A stretch of 64,000 nucleotides of DNA from Shewanella sp. GD04112 (GTDB lineage Bacteria > Pseudomonadota > Gammaproteobacteria > Enterobacterales > Shewanellaceae), in contig NZ_JAOEAL010000001.1 of the NCBI RefSeq assembly GCF_029835735.1, forward strand, positions 1,116,001 through 1,180,000. The letters are read 5' to 3'. The notes beneath the pieces are model-generated. The model made no database searches. It saw only the letters and a program-made list of their open reading frames with translations, and was not told the DNA's origin. The translations under genes were made by a program, and so were the position numbers. Of the stretch, positions 29,041 to 38,410 are shown piece by piece. Every line of letters starts with the position of its first letter. Position 1 is the first letter of the stretch.

Positions 29041-31188
29041 ATGGCTACTTATGTCATTCAAAAGCGCTCGGCATTCGTGCTGGGCGTAGCGTTATTGGCG
29101 TTGGATGCGAGTGTTCCCCTATTGGCCGCCGAGGCTGTGCCAACTGATACCGCTGGACTTAATGAGGATATCGAACGTTTAAGCATTCATTATCGCCAGG
29201 CATACCGCGGCAATGTGCCGGCGACTGAGTTGCCCCAGGCAATTACTGTGCTGGATGAGCAACTGATTAAAGATACTGGGCTGACGCGTTTTCAAGACTT
29301 ATTGGATTATTCCGCCAGTGTCGCGCGGCAAAACAACGGTGGTGGGTTATGGGATAGTTTTTCGTTACGGGGCTTTCCTGGGAATGAAAACATGCCATCG
29401 GGCTATTTAATCAATGGTTTTAATGGTGGCCGAGGTTTTAGCGGCCACAGAGACCTATCGAACGTGGCCTATGTGGAAATTCTCAAAGGCCCGGGCTCGG
29501 CGCTTTATGGACGCTCGGAGCCCGGCGGCACTGTAAATATTGTGACTAAAAAGCCGCAGTACGAGGCGCAGGGCTATTTAAAAGCGTCCGCGGGGAGTTT
29601 CGATCAATATCGGTTAGAAGGGGATTTTACCTCGGGGCTGACCGATACCTTAGCCTTTAGGATCAATGGTGCTTGGCAGGAGCATGACAGTTTTCGCGAT
29701 TATGTGTTTAGTGATAAAAAAATCGTCACACCATCGCTGCGCTGGCAACTGTCGGATAAGTCATCGCTCCTGTATGAGGTTGAATATCTTAAGCAAGAAC
29801 AGTTATTTGACCGTGGCGTAGTGGTGCTCAATAACGACTTTAATACCGTGCCCCGTTGGCGTTACTTGGGTGAGCCCAATGATGGGCCAACAAAAGTGGA
29901 TGCGACTGGGCATCAGTTTACCTATGAGTATGAATTGAATGAGGATTGGTCGCTTACCGCGGGTTATAACTATCGCGATTCGAGTTTAAATGGCTACTCA
30001 TCGGATGCCGAATTAGCAAAGGGACGTCAATCCTTATATGACGATGGCCGTACTCTGACGCGTCAGCATCGCTATCGAGATTACGCTTCTGAAGACCATT
30101 CAGTGCGGGCTGAACTCAGCGGTCAGTTTAATACTGGCAGCATAAGGCACAATCTGCTGCTCGGGACAGATGCCTATCATTATCGACTGAAAACAGGGCT
30201 TTACCGTTATCGAGGCCAGAAGGGCGCCTATGCTATCGATATTTTTACCCCCCAATATGGCGCTGCTCAGCCTGAGGTGAGTCTGTTGTATGAAAACCGA
30301 GAGACTCAAGATGCTTGGGGTGCCTATTTACAGGATCAATTGGAGTTAACTGAGCACTGGAAACTGCATTTAGGGTTAAGGTTTGACCGTTATTCCCAAG
30401 AAATCTCAGAGCAGGTGAACGCGAGTCTGTCGGAACAAAACGACCACAGAGTCAGCCCGAAAGTCGGATTAGTGTATCAATGGTCTGAGGCGTTAAGTGT
30501 CTATGGCTCCTATTCGGAAGGATTTTTACCGCTTTCAGGCACTGATTATGCGGGTAATCCCTTCGAGCCAGAGGAGAGCAAATCCGTCGAGTTGGGGGTT
30601 AAGTTCAATAGCACTTGGTTTGAGCTTCCCGTCAATGGCAGTGTGGCTTGGTTTGATGCGCAAAAGAGCAATATCTTGACCTCAGATCCCGTCAATGTCG
30701 GCTTTTCGGCGACCCTTGGTGAAGCCAAGAGCACGGGGATTGAATTGGATGTCGCGGCCGAGTTGACCGAGAGCTTACAAGCGACCTTGTCCTATGCCTA
30801 CCTGAATACCCGCACGGCGAACGACAGTCTGAATCTAGATTGGGGCGTGTTAATTCCGGCGGGCAGTCCACTGGTCAATGTGCCAAAACACACGGGCAGT
30901 ATCATTCTCAAACAGGACTTAAATGATCTATCTATCGACGGTCATTTAGGGCTGAGTTGGCGTTATGTGGACTCACGCTTGGGCGATTCGGCCGATCCGA
31001 GTTTTCAATTACCGAGTTATCAGCTGCTTGGAATGTTCTTCACAACTCGGCTTGGTGAAAACCTCAGTCTTGCGCTCAATGTCGATAACCTGCTGGATGA
31101 GCACTATATCGCCAGCAGTTATTCGGCGCTGTGGGCTGTGCCGGGTGAGCCACGTAACGTTAAAGTGAGTGTCAGCTATGAATTCTAA
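29041..31188 (+). CDS. TonB-dependent siderophore-type receptor
   Basis: 715 residues from the ATG after TGGAG. Signal peptide ends near LLAAEA. The plug domain (about 50-170) contains ATELPQAITVLDEQLI, SFSLRGFPGN and VEILKGPGSALYGRSEPGGTVNIVTKKP. The rest is a 22-strand-type beta barrel ending in Phe (VSVSYEF). Closest in look to ferric-siderophore receptors (FhuA/FoxA type), but the ligand is unknown. Its stop codon overlaps the next gene by 11 bp, so the two are co-translated. I found no clear Fur box upstream. Confidence 0.93.
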   Translation: MATYVIQKRSAFVLGVALLALDASVPLLAAEAVPTDTAGLNEDIERLSIHYRQAYRGNVPATELPQAITVLDEQLIKDTGLTRFQDLLDYSASVARQNNGGGLWDSFSLRGFPGNENMPSGYLINGFNGGRGFSGHRDLSNVAYVEILKGPGSALYGRSEPGGTVNIVTKKPQYEAQGYLKASAGSFDQYRLEGDFTSGLTDTLAFRINGAWQEHDSFRDYVFSDKKIVTPSLRWQLSDKSSLLYEVEYLKQEQLFDRGVVVLNNDFNTVPRWRYLGEPNDGPTKVDATGHQFTYEYELNEDWSLTAGYNYRDSSLNGYSSDAELAKGRQSLYDDGRTLTRQHRYRDYASEDHSVRAELSGQFNTGSIRHNLLLGTDAYHYRLKTGLYRYRGQKGAYAIDIFTPQYGAAQPEVSLLYENRETQDAWGAYLQDQLELTEHWKLHLGLRFDRYSQEISEQVNASLSEQNDHRVSPKVGLVYQWSEALSVYGSYSEGFLPLSGTDYAGNPFEPEESKSVELGVKFNSTWFELPVNGSVAWFDAQKSNILTSDPVNVGFSATLGEAKSTGIELDVAAELTESLQATLSYAYLNTRTANDSLNLDWGVLIPAGSPLVNVPKHTGSIILKQDLNDLSIDGHLGLSWRYVDSRLGDSADPSFQLPSYQLLGMFFTTRLGENLSLALNVDNLLDEHYIASSYSALWAVPGEPRNVKVSVSYEF

Positions 31189-32383
31189 TGCCACAGTGAC
31201 ACCCGCCGCTTCGCCTGATAAGCCTCAGCTGCAAGGGCGTCAGCGGATCAATAGCATCGACATGAAGCGCGGCTTAGTGATGCTGATTATGTTGCTCGAC
31301 CATGTGCGGGAGCGGTTTTTCCTGCATATGCAGGTGAGCGATCCTATGGATTTAAGCACTACCAACTGGGCGCTGTTTGTCAGCCGTTTTGCGGCGCACT
31401 TTTGTGCGCCGGTCTTCGTCTTTTTAACTGGGGTATCGGCTTGGCTTTATGCCAATCGTGGTTATGGCGAACCGCGCTCTGCGCGTGAGTTTTTAATCAA
31501 GCGCGGGCTATTCTTAATCGCCCTCGAGGTGCTGGTGATTAATTTCTCATGGATGGGCAATTATCACACCCTGTGGTTGCAGGTGATTTGGGTGATAGGG
31601 CTGAGCATGTTGGCTCTGGCGGCACTTATCAACCTCCCAAGGCTGTGGATGGCATTACTCGGGCTATTGATTGTCTTTGGCCATAACCTATTGTCGCCTA
31701 TTCATTTTACGCCAGATGAGTGGGGCTATAGTCTATGGACCATATTGCACGACCGAGGTTATTTGATTGTCGAGGGCGAGCTTAAACTGAAGATAAGTTA
31801 CCCAGCGCTACCTTGGATTGGCGTGATTTTATTGGGCTATGTGGCAGGCCCCGTCTTTGGCCGAGGGAGTGATGCGTGGCAGCGTCAGCAAAAATTGATA
31901 TTGCTAGGGCTTGGCTGCGCTCTGCTGTTTGGCTTGCTGCGCGGATTCAATCTCTACGGCGAGACGCTACCTTGGCAGTTTGGCGATACTCTAGGCCAAA
32001 CCCTAATGTCGGTATTTAACCTCACTAAGTATCCGCCATCACTGAGCTTTTTGTTGGTGACCTTGGGCGGAATGTTCTATAGCTTAGTGCTGTTTGAGCG
32101 CTATTTTGCCGCAGGCAGTGTATTAGGTTGGGTAGGACAGAGGTTAGCAGTGTTTGGCTCAGTGCCTATGTTCTTCTATATCTTGCACTTATATGTGCTG
32201 CTGTTGCTGTATTCGCTGGCTAAATGGGGATTTGGCGCAAACCATGGCGAGCTGTTTGGCGTAGCACATATGGGGTGGGTATGGCTGATAAGCTTAGTCT
32301 TGATCCCCTTACTCTATTACCCCGTGCGTTGGTTTAGCCGTTACAAAGGACAGAGTCAGCAGGCTTGGCTTAAGTATCTCTAA
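31178..32383 (+). CDS. DUF1624 (HGSNAT-like) multi-pass membrane protein
   Basis: 401 residues with about ten hydrophobic helices. The N-terminal block RINSIDMKRGLVMLIMLLDH followed by a long loop and FAAHFCAPVFVFLTGVSAWLY is the DUF1624 / heparan-glucosaminide acetyltransferase catalytic signature, a family thought to move acyl groups across the membrane. The start is the ATG overlapping the receptor's end (a GTG nine bases earlier is possible). Coupling to a TonB receptor suggests it modifies or processes the imported ligand. That role is inference. Confidence 0.85.
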   Translation: MNSNATVTPAASPDKPQLQGRQRINSIDMKRGLVMLIMLLDHVRERFFLHMQVSDPMDLSTTNWALFVSRFAAHFCAPVFVFLTGVSAWLYANRGYGEPRSAREFLIKRGLFLIALEVLVINFSWMGNYHTLWLQVIWVIGLSMLALAALINLPRLWMALLGLLIVFGHNLLSPIHFTPDEWGYSLWTILHDRGYLIVEGELKLKISYPALPWIGVILLGYVAGPVFGRGSDAWQRQQKLILLGLGCALLFGLLRGFNLYGETLPWQFGDTLGQTLMSVFNLTKYPPSLSFLLVTLGGMFYSLVLFERYFAAGSVLGWVGQRLAVFGSVPMFFYILHLYVLLLLYSLAKWGFGANHGELFGVAHMGWVWLISLVLIPLLYYPVRWFSRYKGQSQQAWLKYL

Positions 32384-32414
32384 ATTGGCTTTAGTACCGA
32401 TAAATGCCTAATAA

Positions 32415-32446
32415 AAATGGCCGAGCGCGTGACTGCTCGGCCATTT
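32415..32446. terminator. Terminator between the DUF1624 gene and dps
   Basis: AAATGGCCGAGC / GCTCGGCCATTT, a perfect 12-bp stem with an 8-base loop. The T-run is best on the minus strand (after dps), so it mainly ends dps and may also stop the convergent transcript. Confidence 0.8.
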
Positions 32447-32466
32447 GGCTTGGGATGATGAAAGGG

Positions 32467-32934
32467 TTATTCGCTTAATAAGCTACGTAACATCCACGCA
32501 TTTTTCTCATGGAGTTGGATGCGCTGGGTGAGTAAATCTGCCGTTGCTTCATCGTTGGCTTGGCTAACCAAGGGATAGAGCGCTCGAGCGTTTCGAATCA
32601 CCACTTCTTGGTCGCTTAACAGTTCACGGATCATGGTTTCTGCTTTAGTGACACCTTGATCTTCACGGATTTCGGTCAACTTGGCATAGGCCGAATAGGA
32701 ACCTAATGCCCTTGCGCCTAATGCGCGCACTCGCTCGGCGATTAAATCGACCGCTAAGGCAAGCTCGGTATATTGCTGTTCAAACAATAAGTGCAAGCTA
32801 GTGAACATGGGGCCTGTGACGTTCCAGTGGAAGCTGTGGGTCTTAAGGTAAAGGCTGTAGCTGTCGGCCAATAACTGATTTAACCCAGCGGCGATTTCTT
32901 CTCTGTGACTCTGGTTGATGCCGATGTTAATCAT
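32467..32934 (-). CDS. dps: Dps-family DNA-protecting ferritin
   Basis: Iron-storing, DNA-protecting dodecamer protein of starvation and oxidative stress. I start it at the ATG with AGGAGG just upstream (155 residues); the frame extends 19 codons further without support. Ferroxidase-site residues are visible: THSFHWNVTGPMFTSLH (His), FEQQYTELALAVDLIAERV (Glu/Asp). The C-terminus is short. A palindromic site lies about 80 bp upstream. Confidence 0.93.
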   Translation of the reverse strand: MINIGINQSHREEIAAGLNQLLADSYSLYLKTHSFHWNVTGPMFTSLHLLFEQQYTELALAVDLIAERVRALGARALGSYSAYAKLTEIREDQGVTKAETMIRELLSDQEVVIRNARALYPLVSQANDEATADLLTQRIQLHEKNAWMLRSLLSE

Positions 32935-33011
32935 GGAAATTCCTCCTATTGTCCTACTCAATGGGGATAGCTTATCAAATGAGCTAAACATCTAAAGCGG
33001 TTAAAATAGAT

Positions 33012-33032
33012 TCTATAAATCGAATTTATAGA
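33012..33032. promoter_or_regulatory. Palindromic operator candidate upstream of dps
   Basis: TCTATAAAT-CGA-ATTTATAGA: perfect 9-bp arms around three bases. Located between divergent dps and holD, 78 bp from the dps start. The regulator is unknown; it does not fit the OxyR spacing that I know. Confidence 0.55.
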
Positions 33033-33163
33033 TTAATCTTTACAGCCTAATTGGGATTTTGGGATGGATTTGCATGGAGACCTGCGTCGTGACAATAACA
33101 TTCGGTCTATTTAGCTGGTATCCTTGTACTTGTGTTAGAGCCGAATGAAACCCCAATCACCCC

Positions 33164-33514
33164 ATGAATAAATCAGCCTATTTAGCCGCAATGGAGATTA
33201 CTCCCTGGCAGCTTCGCGATACTAAAGTGCGACCTTATCAAGTGGTTTGGGATGCAGACGAGATGACGCCCGCCGCCGAGCCTTTACTCGAAACCGTGCT
33301 CGGATTAATCGGCATCAGTAAGGACGACTGTGAGTTCAACACTGAGCCGCATAAGGGCAAAACCATAGTCTGGGATTTACGCCGCAATAGGGTTAGGCCC
33401 AGAGTAGCTTGGTTAGTGTCAGATCCTTTAGCGGACTTGCTGTCACGCAGTGAGGCAAAGCGTGCCTTATGGGCCCAGATCTGCCAGTGGCGTGAGCAGC
33501 AATTAACGGCTTAA
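33164..33514 (+). CDS. holD: DNA polymerase III psi subunit
   Basis: 116 residues. Short and poorly conserved, but the N-terminal YLAAMEITPWQLRD corresponds to E. coli HolD QLQQLGITQWSLR and the C-terminal ALWAQICQWREQQ to ALWQQICTYEHD. rimI follows directly, as in E. coli, which supports the call. Psi links the clamp-loader to chi and SSB. Confidence 0.85.
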   Translation: MNKSAYLAAMEITPWQLRDTKVRPYQVVWDADEMTPAAEPLLETVLGLIGISKDDCEFNTEPHKGKTIVWDLRRNRVRPRVAWLVSDPLADLLSRSEAKRALWAQICQWREQQLTA

Positions 33515-33573
33515 GTCTCTATTGGTCGCCCTGTATACATTATCGTGAGTTACCTTTTAATTTGGATTTTCCC

Positions 33574-34050
33574 GTGAGTCATCAAGTCCTTAAAACCCTG
33601 AGTGAATCGTTGCAAATTGTGCTCCTGACGCCAACGGATGTAAGCCAAATGGCGCGCATTGAAGCGAGCGCCCATTCCCATCCTATGAGTGAGAATAATC
33701 TTGCCGACTGTTTTGGCCACTTGTACCGCGTCCTTGGATTAATGCAACGCGATGGCGAGTTACTCGGCTTTGCGATTGTGCAGCAGATTGTTGATGAGGC
33801 AACACTGCTGGATATTTGTTTGTCGCCAGCGCAACAAGGGCGAGGTTATGGGCATCTGCTACTCACGGCGGTTATCGACGGCGCTAAGGCTACCAAGGCC
33901 GTGGTGCTGATGCTGGAGGTTCGCGAATCAAACCTTGCCGCGCGCGCACTTTATCAAAAGCGGGGCTTTGTCGAAACAGGCCGTCGCAAGGGCTATTACC
34001 CATTGGCTGAAGGCAAAGAAGATGCGATTTTGATGGATCTGACTATATAA
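33574..34050 (+). CDS. rimI: Ribosomal protein S18-alanine N-acetyltransferase
   Basis: GNAT enzyme acetylating the N-terminal Ala of S18. 158 residues from the GTG; a TTG at 33562 is an alternative. Family features: VDEATLLDICLSP, acetyl-CoA loop AQQGRGYGHLLL, LEVRESNLAARALYQKRGF and the C-terminal RRKGYYPLAEGKEDAILM. Forms a holD-rimI pair. Confidence 0.93.
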   Translation: MSHQVLKTLSESLQIVLLTPTDVSQMARIEASAHSHPMSENNLADCFGHLYRVLGLMQRDGELLGFAIVQQIVDEATLLDICLSPAQQGRGYGHLLLTAVIDGAKATKAVVLMLEVRESNLAARALYQKRGFVETGRRKGYYPLAEGKEDAILMDLTI

Positions 34051-34152
34051 CATGAGTGTTTATTCACAATCGACAGCAATATTTAAGTATTTAATTACTT
34101 TGGAGTAATGTCACAGAAGTCCTCAAATCGAACGTTCCAAGGCTTTGACCAT

Positions 34153-35043
34153 TTAGGTTTTTGGATTTGTGATAAAGAGCTGTGTTATCAGCTGGAGCAG
34201 ATATTGGTTAAGCGGTGAGTGCCTGTCTGTGACTCGGGTATTGAGTGCCCAAGCGACGGGATAATTTACAAATTCAGCCCCCTTCACTTGCACAAATTCC
34301 GTGCCTTGCAACCGTAGTGGTAATACATTCGCGACTTTTTGATTGTTCATAAGCTTTAATGCAAATGAGGCGGTATCGATCTCATGGGCATAATTTAAAT
34401 CTATCTTGGCTTGCTGTAAGTGCTCGATAAATTGAAATTTTTGCTCATTCCAACCAATGGCTCGTTGCTTGATAAAAGGCCATTTTTTGACTTGGCTCCA
34501 TTGATATTCGGCGTACTGCGCCGCTATCGCAATGGTGAGTTGATCGTCACATATTTTCTTTTGATAAATGCCCGCAAGTCTTGTCCCTGTGAGTAAATGC
34601 ACTCCTAGAGTCATCTGCCCTGACACCAGTTTATTTTCCGTTTCATCTCCCCACGCATGAAGAGTGATGCTGGCCTGTGGTAGCTGTTGCTGCAACGATT
34701 GGTATAACGCTAAGCCAAATCTTTCCATCACCAGATCCGGTAGCGCAATATGAATGGGATCGGCATAGCTTAGGGGATCGAACTGATTGGGCTGAATCGC
34801 CTCTTCGAGATCTGTGAGCGCTAATTTGAGTTTAGGTAGAATGGATAGAGTATAACTGGTGGGTTCAAATTGCCCTGCGAGTCGAATAAATAACTCGTCG
34901 TTTAACTGTTCCCTGAGACGAGCGAGTTGTTTACTGACGGCGCTGTCGGTTAAACCCAAAGTGACTCCGGCCTTTTTCAAGCTTTTCTTGTCCGCTAAGA
35001 CGACTAAGGTTTTAAGCAGATTGAAATCAAGATCGAGACGCAT
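34153..35043 (-). CDS. LysR-family transcriptional regulator
   Basis: 296 residues. N-terminal winged helix-turn-helix (about 1-65: DFNLLKTLVVLADKKSLKKAGVTLGLTDSAVSKQLARLREQL) and a periplasmic-binding-protein-like effector domain (about 90-290). Starts at ATG of MRLDLDFNLL, though no strong ribosome site is seen. Divergent from the DUF1254 gene with a dyad-symmetric site between them, the classic layout for a LysR regulator controlling its neighbour. The inducer is unknown. Confidence 0.92.
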   Translation of the reverse strand: MRLDLDFNLLKTLVVLADKKSLKKAGVTLGLTDSAVSKQLARLREQLNDELFIRLAGQFEPTSYTLSILPKLKLALTDLEEAIQPNQFDPLSYADPIHIALPDLVMERFGLALYQSLQQQLPQASITLHAWGDETENKLVSGQMTLGVHLLTGTRLAGIYQKKICDDQLTIAIAAQYAEYQWSQVKKWPFIKQRAIGWNEQKFQFIEHLQQAKIDLNYAHEIDTASFALKLMNNQKVANVLPLRLQGTEFVQVKGAEFVNYPVAWALNTRVTDRHSPLNQYLLQLITQLFITNPKT

Positions 35044-35069
35044 CAGTAGTATCCACAAATTGAATTTAA

Positions 35070-35091
35070 TTCAAGGATGAATATCCTCGAA
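35070..35091. promoter_or_regulatory. Dyad operator candidate in the lysR/DUF1254 divergent region
   Basis: Arms TTC-A-AGGAT (35070-35078) and ATCCT-C-GAA (35083-35091) around GAAT form a 22-bp dyad. It lies 27 bp from the lysR start and 126 bp from the DUF1254 gene, as expected for LysR autoregulation and activation. Confidence 0.6.
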
Positions 35092-35216
35092 TTCCTAATG
35101 TGCTGTCTATTATATCACTTATTGACGATGCGCTTGGTTTTTGGCTCGACTAGTATTAACTTGGATTGCCATGGACCTAGATGCTAAATCTATTTGTGTG
35201 AATGGAGAAACGAACG

Positions 35217-36251
35217 ATGTTAAAGAAAACCGCGATATCTTTGTTAGTAGTGTCAGCAGTATTAGGTGTTACCTCTGTACAGGCGAACGACAATCAAGTG
35301 ATCCCAGTGACAACAGATAATTATGTTGAAGCAGAAGTCGATATTTCCTTTGCCAATATATATAAAACTGCAGGGGCCAATAAGTTTAGACATGACCGTA
35401 ATTTAATTGCGCTTGACCAACAACCCGCTGTGACGATGAATCGCGATACAGTGTATTCGTTCGGGATTTTCTATGTGCCAAAGGGAACAGTGATCACCTT
35501 GCCCGAATCCAAAGATCATCGATATCAATCGGCCATGATCCTCCAAAGTGATCATTATATTGACCAAGTATTTTACGGCGCGGGTGATCATGAAATTAAA
35601 TCTCAGACCGAATTTGTAGCGATTGTGGTGCGTACTCAAGTGGATACTAAAGATCCCAACGACATTAAGTATGTGAATACGCTACAAGATCAAATTAAGG
35701 TCACTTTTCCAAAAGGCGTTGAGGTTAAAGAGTATCATCCGCGGGAATGGGATTTAAAGAGTGTGGATAGTATACGCACCGAATATCAAGAGAAAGCGGC
35801 CAAGTTGCCCAATTTTAATGAAACCTCTGGCGCCCATGGCACTTTAGATCCTGAAAAACAGAAAATGGGTGTTTCCGTCGCATTGGGATTATTACCGCCG
35901 CAGGATGCTATGTACCTTTATCGTGACTATGGGTTATCAAAGAATATTTGTTATTCGGCCACTTATCAGGTTCCGGGGTTTAATAAGTTAGGATTCTTCT
36001 CCTTCACTATGTATGGTGCAGATAAATACTTGCATGAAGGACAGTCAAATCTGAATGACCGCAGTATTAAGTTTAATGCCGATGGGACCTTCACTTTGCA
36101 TTTCGGCTCTAAGGAAACCTGTGGCAATGTGGATAATCTATTAGATACACCTTCGGATAATTGGTATTTAGGTATGCGGGTATATCGCCCTAAGCAGGAT
36201 GTGATCGACGGTAAATATCAATTACCACAACCGACTCCCGTGAAGAAATAA
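35217..36251 (+). CDS. Secreted DUF1254/DUF1214 protein
   Basis: 344 residues from the ATG nine bases after GGAG. Signal peptide MLKKTAISLLVVSAVLGVTSVQA. The N-terminal part (TTDNYVEAEVDISF..., TMNRDTVYSFGIFYVPKG) is DUF1254, and the C-terminal part, with FFSFTMYGADKYLHEGQ and TPSDNWYLGMRVYRP, is DUF1214. The families occur widely in periplasmic proteins of unknown function, sometimes linked to lipid or aromatic compound responses. Probably under control of the divergent LysR gene. Confidence 0.88.
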   Translation: MLKKTAISLLVVSAVLGVTSVQANDNQVIPVTTDNYVEAEVDISFANIYKTAGANKFRHDRNLIALDQQPAVTMNRDTVYSFGIFYVPKGTVITLPESKDHRYQSAMILQSDHYIDQVFYGAGDHEIKSQTEFVAIVVRTQVDTKDPNDIKYVNTLQDQIKVTFPKGVEVKEYHPREWDLKSVDSIRTEYQEKAAKLPNFNETSGAHGTLDPEKQKMGVSVALGLLPPQDAMYLYRDYGLSKNICYSATYQVPGFNKLGFFSFTMYGADKYLHEGQSNLNDRSIKFNADGTFTLHFGSKETCGNVDNLLDTPSDNWYLGMRVYRPKQDVIDGKYQLPQPTPVKK

Positions 36252-36265
36252 TATCTCGAGACTAA

Positions 36266-36296
36266 AACCAGCCCTATTTATGGGCTGGTTTTTTTA
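36266..36296. terminator. Terminator between the DUF1254 gene and lipA
   Basis: AACCAGCCC / GGGCTGGTT with a 7-base loop, followed by T7 on the plus strand and by TTTTAG on the minus strand. Strong for the plus gene, possibly bidirectional. Confidence 0.88.
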
Positions 36297-36314
36297 CTTT
36301 ATTCCAAGCGAAGA

Positions 36315-37280
36315 TTACTTTACTTCTTTACCTTGAGCTTGCAGGTCTGCATGGTAGCTTGAACGCACTAATGGACCACAGGCGGCGTGAGTAAAGCCAA
36401 GCTCATCGGCAAGGACTTTAAGCTCATCGAACTCGGCTGGTGACACGTAACGCTCAACCGGCAGGTGGAACTTAGACGGTTGCAGATATTGGCCTAAGGT
36501 CAACATTTCGACCTTGTGCTCACGTAGGTCACGCAGCACTTGAGCGATTTCTTCGTTGGTTTCACCTAGACCCATCATCAGTCCCGATTTTGTCGGCACA
36601 TTAGGGTGACGCTCTTTAAAGCGCTTCAGTAGGTCGAGTGACCACTGATAGTTCGCACCCGGACGCGCTTTGCGGTAATGCATAGGCGCTGTTTCGAGGT
36701 TGTGGTTGAACACATCAGGCGGCTCGGTCGACAGAATGTCGAGGGCGGCGTCGATACGACCACGGAAATCGGGCACTAAGATCTCAATCTTAATTTCAGG
36801 ATTGAGTTTACGGATCTCACGGATACAGTCGGCAAAGTGCTGGGCACCGCCATCACGCAGGTCATCGCGGTCAACAGAGGTGATGACCACGTATTTCAGC
36901 TTCATATCGCGAATGGTTTGCGCCAGTTTGACCGGCTCTTCTGCATCAGGTTTCAATGGACGGCCATGGGCTACGTCGCAGAATGGGCAGCGGCGAGTAC
37001 AAATTGCGCCCAAAATCATAAAGGTCGCGGTGCCGTGGTTAAAGCATTCTGCCAAGTTAGGGCAGGAAGCTTCTTCACAGACCGAGTGCAGACCGTTCGA
37101 ACGTAATGCTTGCTTGATCTCGAGAATGCGTTGGTTAGAAGCGGGCAGTTTGACCCTTAACCAATCGGGTTTGCGTAACATGGTTTCGCGCTCAGAGGGC
37201 ACGATTTTAACCGGAATGCGCGAGACCTTATCGGCATCTCTTAATTTGACTCCGGGTTGTAAACGTTCAGGCCTATTCAT
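36315..37280 (-). CDS. lipA: Lipoyl synthase
   Basis: Radical-SAM enzyme inserting two sulfurs into octanoyl groups on E2 and H proteins. 321 residues with the auxiliary cluster Cys motif ([12 protein letters not shown]), the radical-[11 protein letters not shown], and the C-terminal VRSSYHA Ser that ligates the auxiliary cluster. Overlaps lipB by 4 bp. Last gene of the long minus-strand cluster. Confidence 0.98.
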   Translation of the reverse strand: MNRPERLQPGVKLRDADKVSRIPVKIVPSERETMLRKPDWLRVKLPASNQRILEIKQALRSNGLHSVCEEASCPNLAECFNHGTATFMILGAICTRRCPFCDVAHGRPLKPDAEEPVKLAQTIRDMKLKYVVITSVDRDDLRDGGAQHFADCIREIRKLNPEIKIEILVPDFRGRIDAALDILSTEPPDVFNHNLETAPMHYRKARPGANYQWSLDLLKRFKERHPNVPTKSGLMMGLGETNEEIAQVLRDLREHKVEMLTLGQYLQPSKFHLPVERYVSPAEFDELKVLADELGFTHAACGPLVRSSYHADLQAQGKEVK

Positions 37281-37930
37281 GACGCTGCTAATCCTTGATG
37301 ATGAACTAGTTGTTGGTAGCCCAATAGTTGGCTAAGGGTAATAATGAGTTGGTCGCCTGCTTCTATCACGGTTTGTGGGCCGCCCAGTTCCTTGCATTGC
37401 ACCATTTCAAGCCCAGCATAACCGCAGGGGTTAATACGGCGAAACGGCGCTAGATCCATATCGACATTCAATGCTAAGCCGTGGAAGGAGCAGCCCTTAC
37501 GAATGCGAAGCCCTAAAGAGGCGACTTTGCGCTGATCCACATACACGCCCGGCGCATCGGCCTTGGCGTAGGCATTGATATCGTATTTGGCGAGCATATC
37601 GATAATGCTTTGCTCGATATGGGTCACGAGCTGACGGACGCCAATCTTGCTGCGTTTAATATCGAGGAGAGGGTAGACAACTAATTGTCCCGGCCCGTGG
37701 TAAGTCACTTGGCCGCCACGATCCACTTGGATCACGGGAATATCACCCGGATTCAAAATATGTTCGCTTTTACCTGCTTGGCCTTGGGTAAATACGGGTG
37801 GATGTTCAACGATCCACAGTTCGTCTGGGCTATCGCTGTTACGTGTGTCGGTGTAATGCTGCATCGCATGCCACACAGACTCGTAATCCTGTTGTCCCAG
37901 ATGCCGAATATGCAAAGTGGTGTCTTGCAA
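37277..37930 (-). CDS. lipB: Octanoyl-[acyl-carrier-protein]:protein N-octanoyltransferase
   Basis: Transfers octanoate from ACP to target lysines before LipA acts. I choose the second of two closely spaced TTG codons: it is six bases from GGGAGAGG and its product [12 protein letters not shown] aligns with the E. coli N-terminus (217 residues); the first TTG abuts the ribosome site. [13 protein letters not shown], catalytic Lys in [13 protein letters not shown] and catalytic Cys in RINPCGYAG are present. Confidence 0.96.
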   Translation of the reverse strand: MQDTTLHIRHLGQQDYESVWHAMQHYTDTRNSDSPDELWIVEHPPVFTQGQAGKSEHILNPGDIPVIQVDRGGQVTYHGPGQLVVYPLLDIKRSKIGVRQLVTHIEQSIIDMLAKYDINAYAKADAPGVYVDQRKVASLGLRIRKGCSFHGLALNVDMDLAPFRRINPCGYAGLEMVQCKELGGPQTVIEAGDQLIITLSQLLGYQQLVHHQGLAAS

Positions 37931-38022
37931 GGGCAACCTCTCCCCTAGAATTGAGTGGCGCTATTATACGCCTCTTGACCATAAATGTAAGACAGATCAC
38001 ATTTCATGGCCTTGAGGAATAC

Positions 38023-38289
38023 TTATAGTACGCGGCGTACGCCTTCGATACCGGCAAGCTCAGTGTACAGAGTCTCAATATGATCTTTGCTGGTCACTGT
38101 GACGCGGATGGTCACAGAGTAGTAGCTACCTTTGCTTGAGGCCTTAACCGTAGGTGAATAATCACCTGGGGCGTGTCTTTGCACTACGGCAACGACTCTG
38201 TCGGTCAGGGCTTCGTGGGCATCGCCAACCACTTTGAAGGGGAAGGCGCAGGGGAACTCCATGAGTTCATCAAATTTCGTGTTTAACAT
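38023..38289 (-). CDS. ybeD: DUF493 family protein YbeD
   Basis: 88 residues aligning with E. coli YbeD ([40 protein letters not shown]). An ACT-like small fold with an unclear role. It lies between dacA and lipB as in E. coli, which supports the identification. Confidence 0.95.
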
Positions 38290-38370
38290 AGTCGTGCTCT
38301 ATAACCATTTTAATGGGAACTATATGGTGACGATTATACCCGATTCAAGGGCGATACTCCCCCAAAAACA

Positions 38371-38396
38371 ACTAAGCCACCCGAAGGTGGCTTAGT
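38371..38396 (-). terminator. Terminator after dacA (minus strand)
   Basis: A perfect 11-bp stem ACTAAGCCACC / GGTGGCTTAGT. On the minus strand the tetraloop is TTCG and a TTGTTTTT tail follows. On the plus strand it is also followed by five T. Confidence 0.85.
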
Positions 38397-38410
38397 TTTT
38401 GTGATTCCGA

